A stretch of DNA of 64,000 nt from Flavobacteriales bacterium (GCA_016715995.1 JADJXF010000005.1:49920-113919), one strand, 5' to 3'; positions 1 to 7,730 are shown, numbered from the stretch's first letter. Notes: generated by a model from the letters alone, not told the origin. Program-made: numbers and translations.

Positions 1-1
1 G

Positions 2-187
2 CTGATCGAGAAGGGATACAGCTTCACCTACCACACCAACACCCATCGCACGAAAGCGGGAAACATGTACGTGTTCTGCTTCGAGCACGGCTTCTTGGAG
101 ATCGGCGAGAACTGGTTCATGCTCGTGCGCCGCGACGAGTACCTCGACCGGGCGGGCGACATCCGCCGGGAGATCGGCACGGCCTAG
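2..187 (+). CDS. C-terminal fragment of an unrecognised protein
   Basis: An open frame enters from the left edge and ends at a TAG at 185-187, leaving 61 codons. The visible residues are mixed and soluble-looking (EKGYSFTYH, EHGFLEIGENWFM, RRDEYLDRAGDIRREIGTA), with no membrane segment or signal. I do not recognise the family. Its stop codon overlaps by two bases the stop codon of a small gene on the opposite strand, so the two genes converge end to end. The real start lies outside the window. Confidence 0.6.
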   Translation: MIEKGYSFTYHTNTHRTKAGNMYVFCFEHGFLEIGENWFMLVRRDEYLDRAGDIRREIGTA

Positions 188-309
188 CTGGCCGCCCAGA
201 TCAGCAGCACAGCCGTCGCCAGCAGGATCAATGAGAGCAGCACGGGGCCGCCAATCTCGTTCTGCTCGGCCTCTTCCGGGAAGTGGCCATCGAAGTGGTG
301 ATCGCTCAT
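184..309 (-). CDS. 41-residue single-pass membrane mini-protein
   Basis: The reading frame runs from an ATG at 309 to a TAG at 184-186. The first half is polar, acidic and His-rich (MSDHHFDGHFPEEAEQNE). It is followed by one hydrophobic helix of about 20 residues (GGPVLLSLILLATAVLLIW) and three last residues. This layout suggests a small inner-membrane protein with its N-terminus in solution. Codon choice (GTG, CTG, ATC, GCC) agrees with the neighbouring genes. The function is unknown. The gene was too short for ordinary ORF calling and is inferred from composition and its tail-to-tail fit with the gene at the left edge. Confidence 0.55.
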   Translation of the reverse strand: MSDHHFDGHFPEEAEQNEIGGPVLLSLILLATAVLLIWAAS

Positions 310-401
310 GGTCTGGGGCCCAGTGTTGGGAATGGACCGGCGCCAAATATAAAAGCAGCGTGATTGGAGGCTTGCGGCACCCGACTGAAGGAAGAGCCGC
401 G

Positions 402-593
402 TCAGTTCAGGCTGAACGTCGGCTGGCGGAGCACCATCCGGGCAATTACCGAGCTCTCGTTGGCACGCATGCGCTGGATCAAGGCGAGCACCTGCTCGTC
501 CAACTCACGGTCGCTCAGGTTCGCCAGGTCCTTGTATACCGGCAAACTGCTCCTGCTCTTCAGGATGAGCGCGATTTTGTATGAGCGTGACAT
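402..593 (-). CDS. 63-residue hypothetical protein
   Basis: The frame begins at an ATG at 593 and ends in TGA at 402. An in-frame upstream start at 605 adds only four residues. The product is basic and has an amphipathic, probably helical centre (DLANLSDRELDEQVLALIQRMRANE), without signal peptide or membrane segment. Third codon positions are GC-rich like those of the surrounding genes, which supports a real gene. No family is recognised. It lies downstream of tRNA-Pro on the same strand but is separated from it by a terminator. Confidence 0.5.
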   Translation of the reverse strand: MSRSYKIALILKSRSSLPVYKDLANLSDRELDEQVLALIQRMRANESSVIARMVLRQPTFSLN

Positions 594-728
594 GGCTATA
601 CACAAGACGGATGGGATGCCCCAAGGGATGCCTTGCCCCTGTGGGTGGGCGCAGAAAATCAGAGGAATGGCCCATAAGCTTCGAGGATCGGTGGTGGCGA
701 ACCGGTGGACGGACCTCGACCGGAACCG

Positions 729-759
729 AAAAGCCCCCGCGATCGTGTCGCAGGGGCTT
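729..759 (-). terminator. Rho-independent terminator after tRNA-Pro
   Basis: On the minus strand the stem AAGCCCC / GGGGCTT closes a loop of about 15 bases and is followed by a short T run. It starts nine bases after the tRNA-Pro end and would stop transcription before the small gene at 402-593. Confidence 0.8.
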
Positions 760-767
760 GTCCCGGG

Positions 768-842
768 TCGGGGTGAGAGGATTCGAACCTCCGACTTCTA
801 CGTCCCGAACGTAGCGCTCTAACCGGGCTGAGCCACACCCCG
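768..842 (-). tRNA. tRNA-Pro (anticodon CGG)
   Basis: On the minus strand a full cloverleaf can be folded: 7-bp acceptor CGGGGTG/CACCCCG, D arm GCTC/GAGC, anticodon stem CTACG/CGTAG with loop TTCGGGA (anticodon CGG, reading CCG), and T arm GGAGG-TTCGAAT-CCTCT. The discriminator base is A and the 3' CCA is not encoded. Length is 75 nt. Confidence 0.97.
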
Positions 843-877
843 TTCTGAAGGGCGCCAAAGATAGAAGGGAGGGCCAC

Positions 878-1549
878 TCAAGCCTCGAAGGTGTAACCGA
901 TGCCCTTCACGGTGCGGATGCGATCATCACCGATTTTCTCGCGCAGCTTGCGGATGTGCACATCGATGGTGCGATCGCCGACGAAGAGATCGTTGCCCCA
1001 TACCTGGCTGTAGATCTCATCCCGCTTAAACACTTTGCCCGGTTTGCTCATGAGCAGCACCAGCAGCTCGAACTCCTTCTTCGGCAGGTGCATCTCCTGC
1101 CCGCCCACCTGAACGGTCACCTTCTCCAGATCCACCCGCACGCCGTTGGTTTCCAGTACCTGACCATCAGCCCGGTCGGCGCCGCTGCGCTTGATGAGCG
1201 CCTTCACCTTGCTCACGAACACCTTGGGGCGCACGGGCTTGGTGATGTAGTCATCGGCGCCGGCATCGAAACCAGCAATCTGGGAATAGTCCTCGCTTCG
1301 GGCGGTGAGGAAGGTGATGAGCGTGCGCTTGAACTCCGGCAGCTGCCGCAATTGGTTGCAGACCTCCACCCCGTCCATGCCCGGCATCATGATGTCGAGG
1401 ACGATCAAATCGGGCCGCTCAGCTTTGGCCACCTTGAGCGCATCGCGCCCATTCAGCGCCGTGGAGACCGCGAAGCCTTCGCGTTCAAGATTGTATTTCA
1501 GCAACTCGACGATATCCGGCTCGTCATCCACCAACAGCACCTTGGGCAT
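878..1549 (-). CDS. Two-component response regulator, OmpR/PhoB family
   Basis: This is a phosphorylation-controlled transcription factor of 223 residues. The receiver domain (about 1-120) has the acidic pair D8/D9, phospho-acceptor D52 in LIVLDIMMPG, T82 in LTAR and K104 in ITKP. The winged-helix DNA-binding domain (about 135-223) ends in the typical DVHIRKLREKIG and TVKGIGYTF motifs. I start at the ATG at 1549, which gives MPKVLLVDDE and has GGGAG a few bases upstream; in-frame starts at 1564 and 1588 would add a non-conserved leader. No histidine kinase is adjacent. PhoB of phosphate control is a possible identity, but the target cannot be told from sequence. Confidence 0.95.
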   Translation of the reverse strand: MPKVLLVDDEPDIVELLKYNLEREGFAVSTALNGRDALKVAKAERPDLIVLDIMMPGMDGVEVCNQLRQLPEFKRTLITFLTARSEDYSQIAGFDAGADDYITKPVRPKVFVSKVKALIKRSGADRADGQVLETNGVRVDLEKVTVQVGGQEMHLPKKEFELLVLLMSKPGKVFKRDEIYSQVWGNDLFVGDRTIDVHIRKLREKIGDDRIRTVKGIGYTFEA

Positions 1550-1627
1550 CAACGCTCCCGACATCGGTTTGTGATTCAACGGGCGCAAAGCTCCGCGCGC
1601 CTTGGGGTAGCCATGTTAGGCCGTCAT

Positions 1628-1635
1628 CAAATGTA
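1628..1635 (-). promoter_or_regulatory. Candidate -7 box of the response regulator
   Basis: TACATTTG on the minus strand fits the Bacteroidota TAnnTTTG element and lies 78 bases before the chosen start. No clear -33 TTTG was seen. Confidence 0.35.
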
Positions 1636-1682
1636 GGTTAAGCGCCGTGTTCCCCCGGGCGCTGGCGTCATCGCCGCGTTGC

Positions 1683-1690
1683 TACTTTCG
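1683..1690 (+). promoter_or_regulatory. Candidate -7 box of tRNA-Gly
   Basis: TACTTTCG ends 11 bases before the mature 5' end of tRNA-Gly, the distance expected for a Bacteroidota -7 element with a very short leader. Confidence 0.5.
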
Positions 1691-1701
1691 CCGCGCGATC
1701 C

Positions 1702-1774
1702 GCGGGAGTAGCTCAGTTGGTAGAGCATCAGCTTCCCAAGCTGAGGGTCGCGGGTTCGAATCCCGTTTCCCGCT
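1702..1774 (+). tRNA. tRNA-Gly (anticodon CCC)
   Basis: The 73-nt cloverleaf has acceptor stem GCGGGAG/TTCCCGC, D arm GCTC/GAGC, anticodon stem TCAGC/GCTGA with loop TTCCCAA (anticodon CCC, reading GGG), and T arm GCGGG-TTCGAAT-CCCGT. The discriminator is T and CCA is not encoded. A strong hairpin terminator follows at once, so it is a single-gene unit. Confidence 0.97.
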
Positions 1775-1775
1775 C

Positions 1776-1811
1776 AAGAGGAGGTCTCTGAAACGACCTC
1801 CTCGTCTTTTT
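1776..1811 (+). terminator. Rho-independent terminator of tRNA-Gly
   Basis: A perfect 9-bp stem GAGGAGGTC/GACCTCCTC with an 8-base loop is followed by GTCTTTTT. It begins only a few bases after the tRNA 3' end. Confidence 0.9.
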
Positions 1812-1911
1812 GAGACTGGTTCCGGACGCGGCGTGGCCAAACCACCGTGGTGATCCGGCACTTGCGATTCCACCTGACATATTCATGCCACCGTGCTAGG
1901 TTCGGCCCGCC

Positions 1912-3180
1912 ATGGCCAAACGCGGGAGAATGAAGGATGTGGTTCGGGTGGCGGAACTCTTCGCCGGGGTGGGCGGATTCCGGCTCGGGCTTGAGCAGGC
2001 CGCTGCCGCAGGTCGCCGCTACGCGGTGGTCTTCAGCAACCAGCACGAACCCAATAAGCGGCGGCAACTGGCTTCCGAAATCTACACCGCGCGGTTCGGG
2101 AGCAGTGGACATTCGCACGCCGACATCGCCACCGTGCCATCCAGCGCCATTCCCGACCACGACCTGCTGGTGGGCGGTTTCCCCTGCCAGGACTATTCCG
2201 TGGCCAGCACATTGCGCAGCGCGAAAGGGCTCGTGGGGAAGAAGGGCGTGCTCTGGTGGCAGATCCATCGCATCCTGCAGGAGAAGCGTGTGAAGCCGAG
2301 GCACTTGCTGCTGGAGAATGTGGACCGCTTACTGGGATCGCCAGCTGGCCAACGCGGTCGCGATTTCGCCGTGATGCTCCGCTCGCTGGATGAATTGGGC
2401 TACGCCGTGGAATGGCGCGTGGTGAACGCGGCCGATTATGGAATGCCGCAGCGCCGTAAGCGCGTCTTCCTCCTCGGTCATCTGCGCGGCACCACCACCA
2501 ACAAGGAACTGCGCAAGAGCAGCGCACTGGATTGGCTGACCCTTCGCAGCCCGATGGCGACCGCCCTCCGCTGCCGAGCTGACGAAGAGGTGCCGCAGGC
2601 CTTCAACATCGCGCAAGACCTTGGTGAGCTATCGCGGCACTTCGGCGCGAGAAGCGGCAGAAGTCCTTTTCGAAATACCGGTGTGATGGTGGATGGCGTG
2701 GTGTTCACGCTGCAAACGGAACCTGTCGTGGAGGTCAACGCCACATTGGGATCCATCCTTCAGCCCGAGCACGAAGTACCCGACCAGTTCCGCATCGCGA
2801 AGAAGGACCTTGCCCAATGGCGCTACCTCAAGGGAGCCAAGCGGGAGCAGCGGGAATCGGCCGTCAATGGGCATCGATACGCGTATGCCGAAGGGGCCAT
2901 GACCTTCCCTGATTCATTGGACAGGCCCTCCCGCACCATCATCACCGGTGAAGGGGGCCGGGCGCCTTCACGCTTCAAGCATGTCGTGCTGGTAGGCGGC
3001 CAGCATCGCCGCCTTACCCCAGTCGAATTGGAGCGGTTGAACATGTTCCCCGATGGTCATACCGAAGGCGCCAGCGATGCGTGGCGGGCCTTCTTCATGG
3101 GTAACGCGCTGGTGGTCGGCGTTGTGCAACGGATCGGCAAGGCCTTGCTGGAGCAGATCGGTTCACCGACCGAACCGTAA
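1912..3180 (+). CDS. DNA (cytosine-5-)-methyltransferase, orphan
   Basis: The enzyme transfers a methyl group from SAM to carbon 5 of cytosine in a specific DNA sequence. All key motifs are present in 422 residues: motif I ELFAGVGGF (15-23), motif IV GGFPCQDYS with catalytic C92, motif VI ENV (135-137), motif VIII QRRKR (180-184), a variable target-recognition region (about 230-340), and motifs IX/X (RLTPVELERLNMFP and FMGNALVVGVV). A weak TAGGTTCG box at 1897-1904 precedes the start. The next gene is msrA and no restriction endonuclease, Vsr nuclease or specificity gene is adjacent, so it looks like an orphan enzyme. It sits just after a tRNA gene, a common insertion point, but no integrase or repeat of the tRNA end was seen. 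Confidence 0.95.
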   Translation: MAKRGRMKDVVRVAELFAGVGGFRLGLEQAAAAGRRYAVVFSNQHEPNKRRQLASEIYTARFGSSGHSHADIATVPSSAIPDHDLLVGGFPCQDYSVASTLRSAKGLVGKKGVLWWQIHRILQEKRVKPRHLLLENVDRLLGSPAGQRGRDFAVMLRSLDELGYAVEWRVVNAADYGMPQRRKRVFLLGHLRGTTTNKELRKSSALDWLTLRSPMATALRCRADEEVPQAFNIAQDLGELSRHFGARSGRSPFRNTGVMVDGVVFTLQTEPVVEVNATLGSILQPEHEVPDQFRIAKKDLAQWRYLKGAKREQRESAVNGHRYAYAEGAMTFPDSLDRPSRTIITGEGGRAPSRFKHVVLVGGQHRRLTPVELERLNMFPDGHTEGASDAWRAFFMGNALVVGVVQRIGKALLEQIGSPTEP

Positions 3181-3245
3181 GCCTCGTAACGTGTTAGCGA
3201 CAAGCCGATGCCAGCTTCCATTGCCTGGCTCAACTTTGCCCTCCC

Positions 3246-3890
3246 ATGCGTCCCGCGCTCGCAAGCTTCGCCATCCCATTGCTCATCGCCTGCACACAGG
3301 CCAAGGGCGATGGATTCACGCACGAATCAGCCGACACCGAACCAACTCCTGACATGACCACGGATACCATCACCCTCGGCGCCGGATGCTTCTGGTGCGT
3401 GGAGGCCGTCTTCACCGAATTGCGCGGCGTGCTCTCGGTGACCTCGGGATATATGGGCGGGCACGTGCAGAACCCGAGCTATCGTGAAGTATGCGCAGGC
3501 ACCACCGGCCATGCCGAGGTGGCGCGCGTGGTCTTCGACCCATCCGTGATCACGGTTGACGAGATCCTGGAGGTGTTCTGGCAGACGCATGATCCCACCA
3601 CGCTCAACCGCCAGGGCGCCGATGTGGGCACTCAGTACCGGTCAGCCATCTTCTGGCATACGGAGGATCAGCGCAGCATCGCTGAATCGTACAGGATGAA
3701 GCTTGATGAGAGCGGTGCGTTCAGTGCTCCCATCGTCACGGAAATCGCGCCTGCCACGGTGTTCTACGAAGCCGAGAACTACCATCAGGATTATTACGCC
3801 TTGAACGGATCGCAGGGCTATTGCCAGATGGTGATCCGACCCAAGTTGGAGAAGTTCCGAAAGGTCTTCGCCGAGCGGCTGAAACGCTGA
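3246..3890 (+). CDS. msrA: Peptide-methionine (S)-S-oxide reductase, lipoprotein form
   Basis: MsrA reduces methionine-S-sulfoxide in oxidised proteins. The catalytic motif GCFWC (C48 and C51), the GYMGG and CAGTTGHAE segments and the C-terminal NYHQDYY motif are all present. Upstream of the core is a lipoprotein signal with lipobox LIAC (lipidated C16), so the enzyme is probably anchored in the envelope and repairs exported proteins. An internal ATG at 3354 would give a cytosolic form beginning MTTDTITLG; the signal-bearing start at 3246 is preferred because the leader is clearly signal-like. CAACTTTG just before the start could be part of a promoter. Confidence 0.93.
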   Translation: MRPALASFAIPLLIACTQAKGDGFTHESADTEPTPDMTTDTITLGAGCFWCVEAVFTELRGVLSVTSGYMGGHVQNPSYREVCAGTTGHAEVARVVFDPSVITVDEILEVFWQTHDPTTLNRQGADVGTQYRSAIFWHTEDQRSIAESYRMKLDESGAFSAPIVTEIAPATVFYEAENYHQDYYALNGSQGYCQMVIRPKLEKFRKVFAERLKR

Positions 3891-3929
3891 ACAGTGAGCT
3901 TCCTCATGCAAGCCGACCTACCGTGAGGA

Positions 3930-3937
3930 TACTTTCG
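3930..3937 (+). promoter_or_regulatory. Candidate -7 box, leaderless start
   Basis: TACTTTCG ends five bases before the ATG of the DUF983 gene, which would put the transcription start at or next to the initiation codon. Confidence 0.45.
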
Positions 3938-3942
3938 CGGCC

Positions 3943-4371
3943 ATGAAGAAGGGGAGCAAGGCGTACAGCATCATCCGATTCACCTGCCCGCACTGCCACG
4001 AAGGCGAGTTCTTCGTGAATCGCAACCCCTACCACCTCTCCACTGCAGGCGACCTATTGGACAAGTGCCCGGTCTGTGGGCGACGGTATACCCCTGAACC
4101 CGGGTTCTATTATGGCGGAATGTATGTCTCCTACGCGCTGGCGGTAGCGTTGTGCACCACGCTCTACGTGGCCATGGTGGTCTTGTGGCCAGCGGCGCCG
4201 ATCTGGGCCGATGCCACCGTGGTCATCGGCGGGCTGGTGGCGCTGGCACCTTGGCTCTACGCGCTCTCCAAGATCATGTGGGCCAACCTCTTCATGACCT
4301 ATAAAGGCGTTGGACCGACTGAAGCGGAACAGCGCAAGGCCGCGGAGCGGGCCGCAGGCCAACCTGCCTAA
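3943..4371 (+). CDS. DUF983 family membrane protein
   Basis: The 142-residue protein starts with a zinc-ribbon-like segment, CPHCHEG and later CPVCGRRY (two CxxC pairs), then the family segment PEPGFYYGGMYVSYAL, and two hydrophobic helices (about 60-85 and 88-110). The polar Ala/Glu-rich tail is probably cytoplasmic. DUF983 proteins are conserved in Bacteroidota and alphaproteobacteria; their function is not established. The gene is convergent with the lipoprotein gene on the other strand, six bases away. Confidence 0.85.
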   Translation: MKKGSKAYSIIRFTCPHCHEGEFFVNRNPYHLSTAGDLLDKCPVCGRRYTPEPGFYYGGMYVSYALAVALCTTLYVAMVVLWPAAPIWADATVVIGGLVALAPWLYALSKIMWANLFMTYKGVGPTEAEQRKAAERAAGQPA

Positions 4372-4377
4372 AGACGA

Positions 4378-5067
4378 TCAGGGTACCTCGATGTAGCCCT
4401 CCTCTCCTCCGGTGTCCATGTAATCGTTGATCAGGAACACCACCTGATCGGGGATCTTGTCCGAGTGCGCGCCGACATCCGTGTACTCGCTGATCTCACC
4501 GATCATGTCCATGATGCGGTCCGAAGGCATGCGCTCGCTCATCGGCGGCCCCATGGCGGTCTCGCGGTTCTGCCATTCGAGCATCACCAGGTAGCGCGGC
4601 CAACGCATGCCGTTGCGCATCTGCTTGAAGAATCCGCGCTTGTCCTTGATGCTCACGAAGCGGTGCGCGATGAAGGCCATGTCGGCCTCTTCAGTGCGCA
4701 GGCCGGGGTCGCCCACGGGGACCAGCCGAATCTGTAAGCGATCATCGGTCAGGCCGCGCTTCTTCTTCTCGGCATCCAGCCGCTCGGCCTTCTCCGGCTC
4801 GTTCACCACCGCGATCACATTCGCTCCTCCCTCAATGAACTTGAAGGTGAAGTAGCCATCATCAGCGAAAAGGTCGGCCACCACGATGCCTTGGATGTTG
4901 TCCATCAGGGCAATGACCACCTCCGGCTTCTGCCAACGGTCGCGATCGTTGGCGGGTGGCGTGTTCGGGCTCACCGCGTTCTGGCCATTGGCCGCAGGGT
5001 TGTTGGGATCGGCCTTCGGGTCACAGGCCAATAGCATCAGGCATGGCAGCAGGAAATGGAGTCGCAT
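4378..5067 (-). CDS. Methyltransferase-like lipoprotein
   Basis: The 229-residue product starts with a lipoprotein signal (LMLLAC, lipidated C15) followed by a low-complexity linker rich in Asn and Pro. The rest resembles a class I SAM-dependent methyltransferase: motif I would be VVADLFADDGYFTFKF, followed by the acidic strand end AVVNEP and a later strand DMAFIAHRF. The glycine-rich loop is degenerate because the first Gly of GxGxG is replaced by Phe. SAM is normally absent outside the cytoplasm, so the protein may have lost catalysis. I chose the ATG at 5067 because it produces the signal peptide; the longer frame upstream runs antisense through mtaB and is a shadow. Confidence 0.75.
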   Translation of the reverse strand: MRLHFLLPCLMLLACDPKADPNNPAANGQNAVSPNTPPANDRDRWQKPEVVIALMDNIQGIVVADLFADDGYFTFKFIEGGANVIAVVNEPEKAERLDAEKKKRGLTDDRLQIRLVPVGDPGLRTEEADMAFIAHRFVSIKDKRGFFKQMRNGMRWPRYLVMLEWQNRETAMGPPMSERMPSDRIMDMIGEISEYTDVGAHSDKIPDQVVFLINDYMDTGGEEGYIEVP

Positions 5068-5144
5068 GGCAGTAGAAATGGTCGCCGAAAATACGGGGAT
5101 GACGATGCAAAGCCACCAATCAGGTGATGCAGATGGCGCCGAGG

Positions 5145-5152
5145 TACCTTCG
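5145..5152 (+). promoter_or_regulatory. Candidate -7 box of mtaB
   Basis: TACCTTCG ends eight bases before the mtaB ATG, which implies an almost leaderless transcript. Confidence 0.45.
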
Positions 5153-5160
5153 CCGCCCGC

Positions 5161-6525
5161 ATGCGCCACGCCCGTACCGTCGCCTTCCATACGCTGGGCT
5201 GCAAGCTCAACTTCAGCGAGACCAGCACCTTGGCGCGCTTGCTTGAAGAGGCCGGCTATGCCCGCGTAAAACCTGAGGAGCGCCCCGATGTCTTCGTGCT
5301 CAACACATGCAGCGTCACCGAGAACGCGGACAAGGAATGCCGCCAATGGGTACGGCGCTTCCAGCGGATCAACCCCGAGGGCTACATCGCCGTCGTGGGC
5401 TGCTACGCGCAGTTGAAACCGCAGGAGATCGCTGCCATCCCTGGCGTCAATCTCGTGCTCGGAGCCAACGAGAAGTTCGATCTCGCAAGCCACATCGAGC
5501 GACTGGTCATTCCCGGCGAAGGTGGTCATCGTGGACGCGGTGAGGCAATCTATTCCCCCATCAAGGACGTCCGCAGCTTCATCCCATCCTACAACGCCAA
5601 CGACCGCACCCGCACCTTCCTCAAGGTCCAGGACGGCTGCGACTACTTCTGCTCCTTCTGCACCATCCCGCTGGCACGCGGCCGAAGCCGCAGCGGCACC
5701 ATCGCTCAAACGTTGGCAATCGCAGAGAGCATTGCGTCCACAGGTGTGAAGGAGATCGTACTCACCGGCGTGAACACCGGCGATTTCGGCCGCGCGCACG
5801 GCGAGGACTTCCTCGGCCTGATTGAAGCGCTGGACAAGGTGGAGGGCATTGAGCGATTCCGCATCAGCAGCATCGAGCCCAACCTGTGCAGCGATGCCGT
5901 GATTGACTTCGTGGCAGCGAGCCGACGGTTCGCCCCCCACTTCCACATGCCCCTACAAAGCGGCAGTGATGCGATACTGGAACGCATGCGCCGCCGCTAC
6001 GACACGACCCTATACGCCGACCGCGTGGCGCGCATCAAGTCACTCCTCCCCCATGCATGCATAGGTGCCGATGTGATCACCGGAACACCGGGCGAGACGG
6101 AGGTGGAGTTCCTGAAGACACACGTGTTCCTGCGCATCATACCGGTGGACTACCTGCATGTCTTCACCTATAGCGAGCGCGCCAACACAACCGCCGTGCG
6201 GATGGAGGACACCGTTCCCATGGCAACGCGCCGCGAGCGCACGAAGCAGCTCCGCATGCTCAGCAGCAAGGTCCAGCGCGCGCATTACGAGCGGCACTTA
6301 GGCACTGAACGAGAGGTGCTGTTTGAAGCAGAAGAGGTGGATGGAAGCATGCTCGGTTACACCGACAACTACCTGCGCGTGACAGCGCCCTACGATGCCT
6401 CGCTCGTGAATCAGATCATACCCGTTCGCCTCCTCGGCATCAATGGCGATGGGCATGTCGTGGGCGTTGTTGAAGAATCGTTGGCAAGGACGAATGCCCA
6501 CGGCCAACTGGCAACTGCCAACTGA
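5161..6525 (+). CDS. mtaB: tRNA t6A37 methylthiotransferase MtaB
   Basis: This radical-SAM enzyme converts t6A37 to ms2t6A37 in tRNAs that read ANN codons. The N-terminal UPF0004 domain has the three cluster cysteines C14, C50 and C81. The radical-SAM domain has the CxxxCxxC triad C160, C164, C167 in DGCDYFCSFC, followed by the MtaB-typical PLARGRSRS. A TRAM-like region closes the 454-residue protein. The last codons (QLATAN) are made by a threefold CAACTG repeat that also contains the stop. lgt follows five bases later, so the two genes are likely co-transcribed. Confidence 0.96.
   Translation: MRHARTVAFHTLGCKLNFSETSTLARLLEEAGYARVKPEERPDVFVLNTCSVTENADKECRQWVRRFQRINPEGYIAVVGCYAQLKPQEIAAIPGVNLVLGANEKFDLASHIERLVIPGEGGHRGRGEAIYSPIKDVRSFIPSYNANDRTRTFLKVQDGCDYFCSFCTIPLARGRSRSGTIAQTLAIAESIASTGVKEIVLTGVNTGDFGRAHGEDFLGLIEALDKVEGIERFRISSIEPNLCSDAVIDFVAASRRFAPHFHMPLQSGSDAILERMRRRYDTTLYADRVARIKSLLPHACIGADVITGTPGETEVEFLKTHVFLRIIPVDYLHVFTYSERANTTAVRMEDTVPMATRRERTKQLRMLSSKVQRAHYERHLGTEREVLFEAEEVDGSMLGYTDNYLRVTAPYDASLVNQIIPVRLLGINGDGHVVGVVEESLARTNAHGQLATAN
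6504..6524. repeat. Triple 7-mer repeat at the end of mtaB
   Basis: Three tandem copies of SCAACTG (CCAACTG, GCAACTG, CCAACTG) cover the last codons and most of the stop codon of mtaB. It resembles the CAACTGACAAC words near 7.7-7.9, 22.9 and 58.6 kb. Confidence 0.7.
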
Positions 6526-6530
6526 TTCCC

Positions 6531-7715
6531 ATGTACCCCACGCTCTACCACGCCCTGCTCGACCTCGCCGGAATCGATCTCGCCTTCCTGCGGGTCTTCA
6601 ACAGCTTCGGCTTCTTCGTGGCCGTGGCCTTCATCCTGGCCAGTTGGACGTTGGGTCGCGAGCTGAGGCGCATGGAAGGACTGGGCCTGTTGAAGGTGAC
6701 CACGCGCCCTGAGACGTTCGGCCTTCCCGCCTCCAAGGGCGAACTCATCGGCCAGGGGCTGCTGGGCTTCCTGGTCGGCTGGAAGGGCTTCTACCTGATC
6801 ACGAACAGCGATGAGGCCCTTGCTGACCCACCGGCGTTCCTGCTCAGCGCGCAAGGCGACTTGATCGCTGGCATCGCCGTTGGTGCGCTGCTGGTGTGGA
6901 TGCGGTGGCGCTCGAAGGAGAAGCAGAGGCTGGCCGAGCCGCGCACGGAAGAGGTGAAGGTGCAGCCGCACGAGCACGCCGGCAACATCACCATCATCGC
7001 CGCCATTTGGGGCTTCATCGGTGCCAAGCTCTTCCATTGGCTCGAGTACCCCGATCAATTCATTTCATTCATCACCAACCCCACCGGCGATGACATCATC
7101 ACCGGGCTGACGATGTATGGGGGCCTCATCGTCGCAGGTGCGATGGTCATCCGCTACTTCCTGAAGAACGGCATCCCGGCCTGGAACGGCGCAGATGCGG
7201 CCGCGCCCGGTGTGATGCTGGCTTACGCCGTGGGCCGCATCGGCTGCCACGTGAGCGGCGATGGCGATTGGGGCATTCCCAATACTTCTCCTGCCCCGTC
7301 CTGGCTGCCGTCCTGGCTCTGGAGCTATGATTACCCGAACAACGTGAACGCGGTTACGGGTCCTCAGAGGGGCGGATACTCCGGCGAGATGATCACGGAC
7401 GGCACCTGCTTCGAGGGTTACTGCACGCACCTCGTGCCCGGTGTCTTTCCCACACCGCTCTATGAGACCATCGTATGCCTGCTACTCTTCGGCGTGTTGT
7501 GGGCGCTGCGCAAGAAGGTGAAGCCCGCAGGCAGCATCTTCTTCATCTTCCTCTTCCTGAATGGACTCGAGCGATTCTTCATCGAGAAGATCCGCGTGAA
7601 TGAACCTGTGCTCGGGAACATCACGCAGGCGGAGATCATCGCCACGCTCCTGATGGTGGCGGGTGTAGCAGGGCTGATCTGGCTTAGGCGCAAACGAGCA
7701 TCGACGACAAGCTGA
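6531..7715 (+). CDS. lgt: Prolipoprotein diacylglyceryl transferase
   Basis: Lgt moves the diacylglyceryl group of phosphatidylglycerol to the lipobox cysteine of prolipoproteins in the inner membrane, the first step in maturing the many lipoproteins of this window. The protein has about seven or more membrane helices. The signature is YGGLIVAG and GRIGCHVSGDGDWG, the form I associate with Bacteroidota, instead of the HGG and GRxGNFxNxE seen in Proteobacteria. At 394 residues it is about 100 longer than typical Lgt; much of the extra length lies between the early helices and in the segment around residues 250-300. A hairpin repeat separates it from suhB. Confidence 0.9.
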   Translation: MYPTLYHALLDLAGIDLAFLRVFNSFGFFVAVAFILASWTLGRELRRMEGLGLLKVTTRPETFGLPASKGELIGQGLLGFLVGWKGFYLITNSDEALADPPAFLLSAQGDLIAGIAVGALLVWMRWRSKEKQRLAEPRTEEVKVQPHEHAGNITIIAAIWGFIGAKLFHWLEYPDQFISFITNPTGDDIITGLTMYGGLIVAGAMVIRYFLKNGIPAWNGADAAAPGVMLAYAVGRIGCHVSGDGDWGIPNTSPAPSWLPSWLWSYDYPNNVNAVTGPQRGGYSGEMITDGTCFEGYCTHLVPGVFPTPLYETIVCLLLFGVLWALRKKVKPAGSIFFIFLFLNGLERFFIEKIRVNEPVLGNITQAEIIATLLMVAGVAGLIWLRRKRASTTS

Positions 7716-7730
7716 TGGAACTGCAGCGTA

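Noticed and set aside
1702..3180. Genomic island inserted at tRNA-Gly carrying the methyltransferase
   Set aside because: No integrase and no repeat of the tRNA 3' end was seen near 3.2 kb, so the island boundary cannot be supported.
5068..5946. Upstream part of a 522-codon minus-strand frame ending at 4378
   Set aside because: It is antisense to the conserved mtaB gene. Only the part from the ATG at 5067, which has a lipoprotein signal, is credible.
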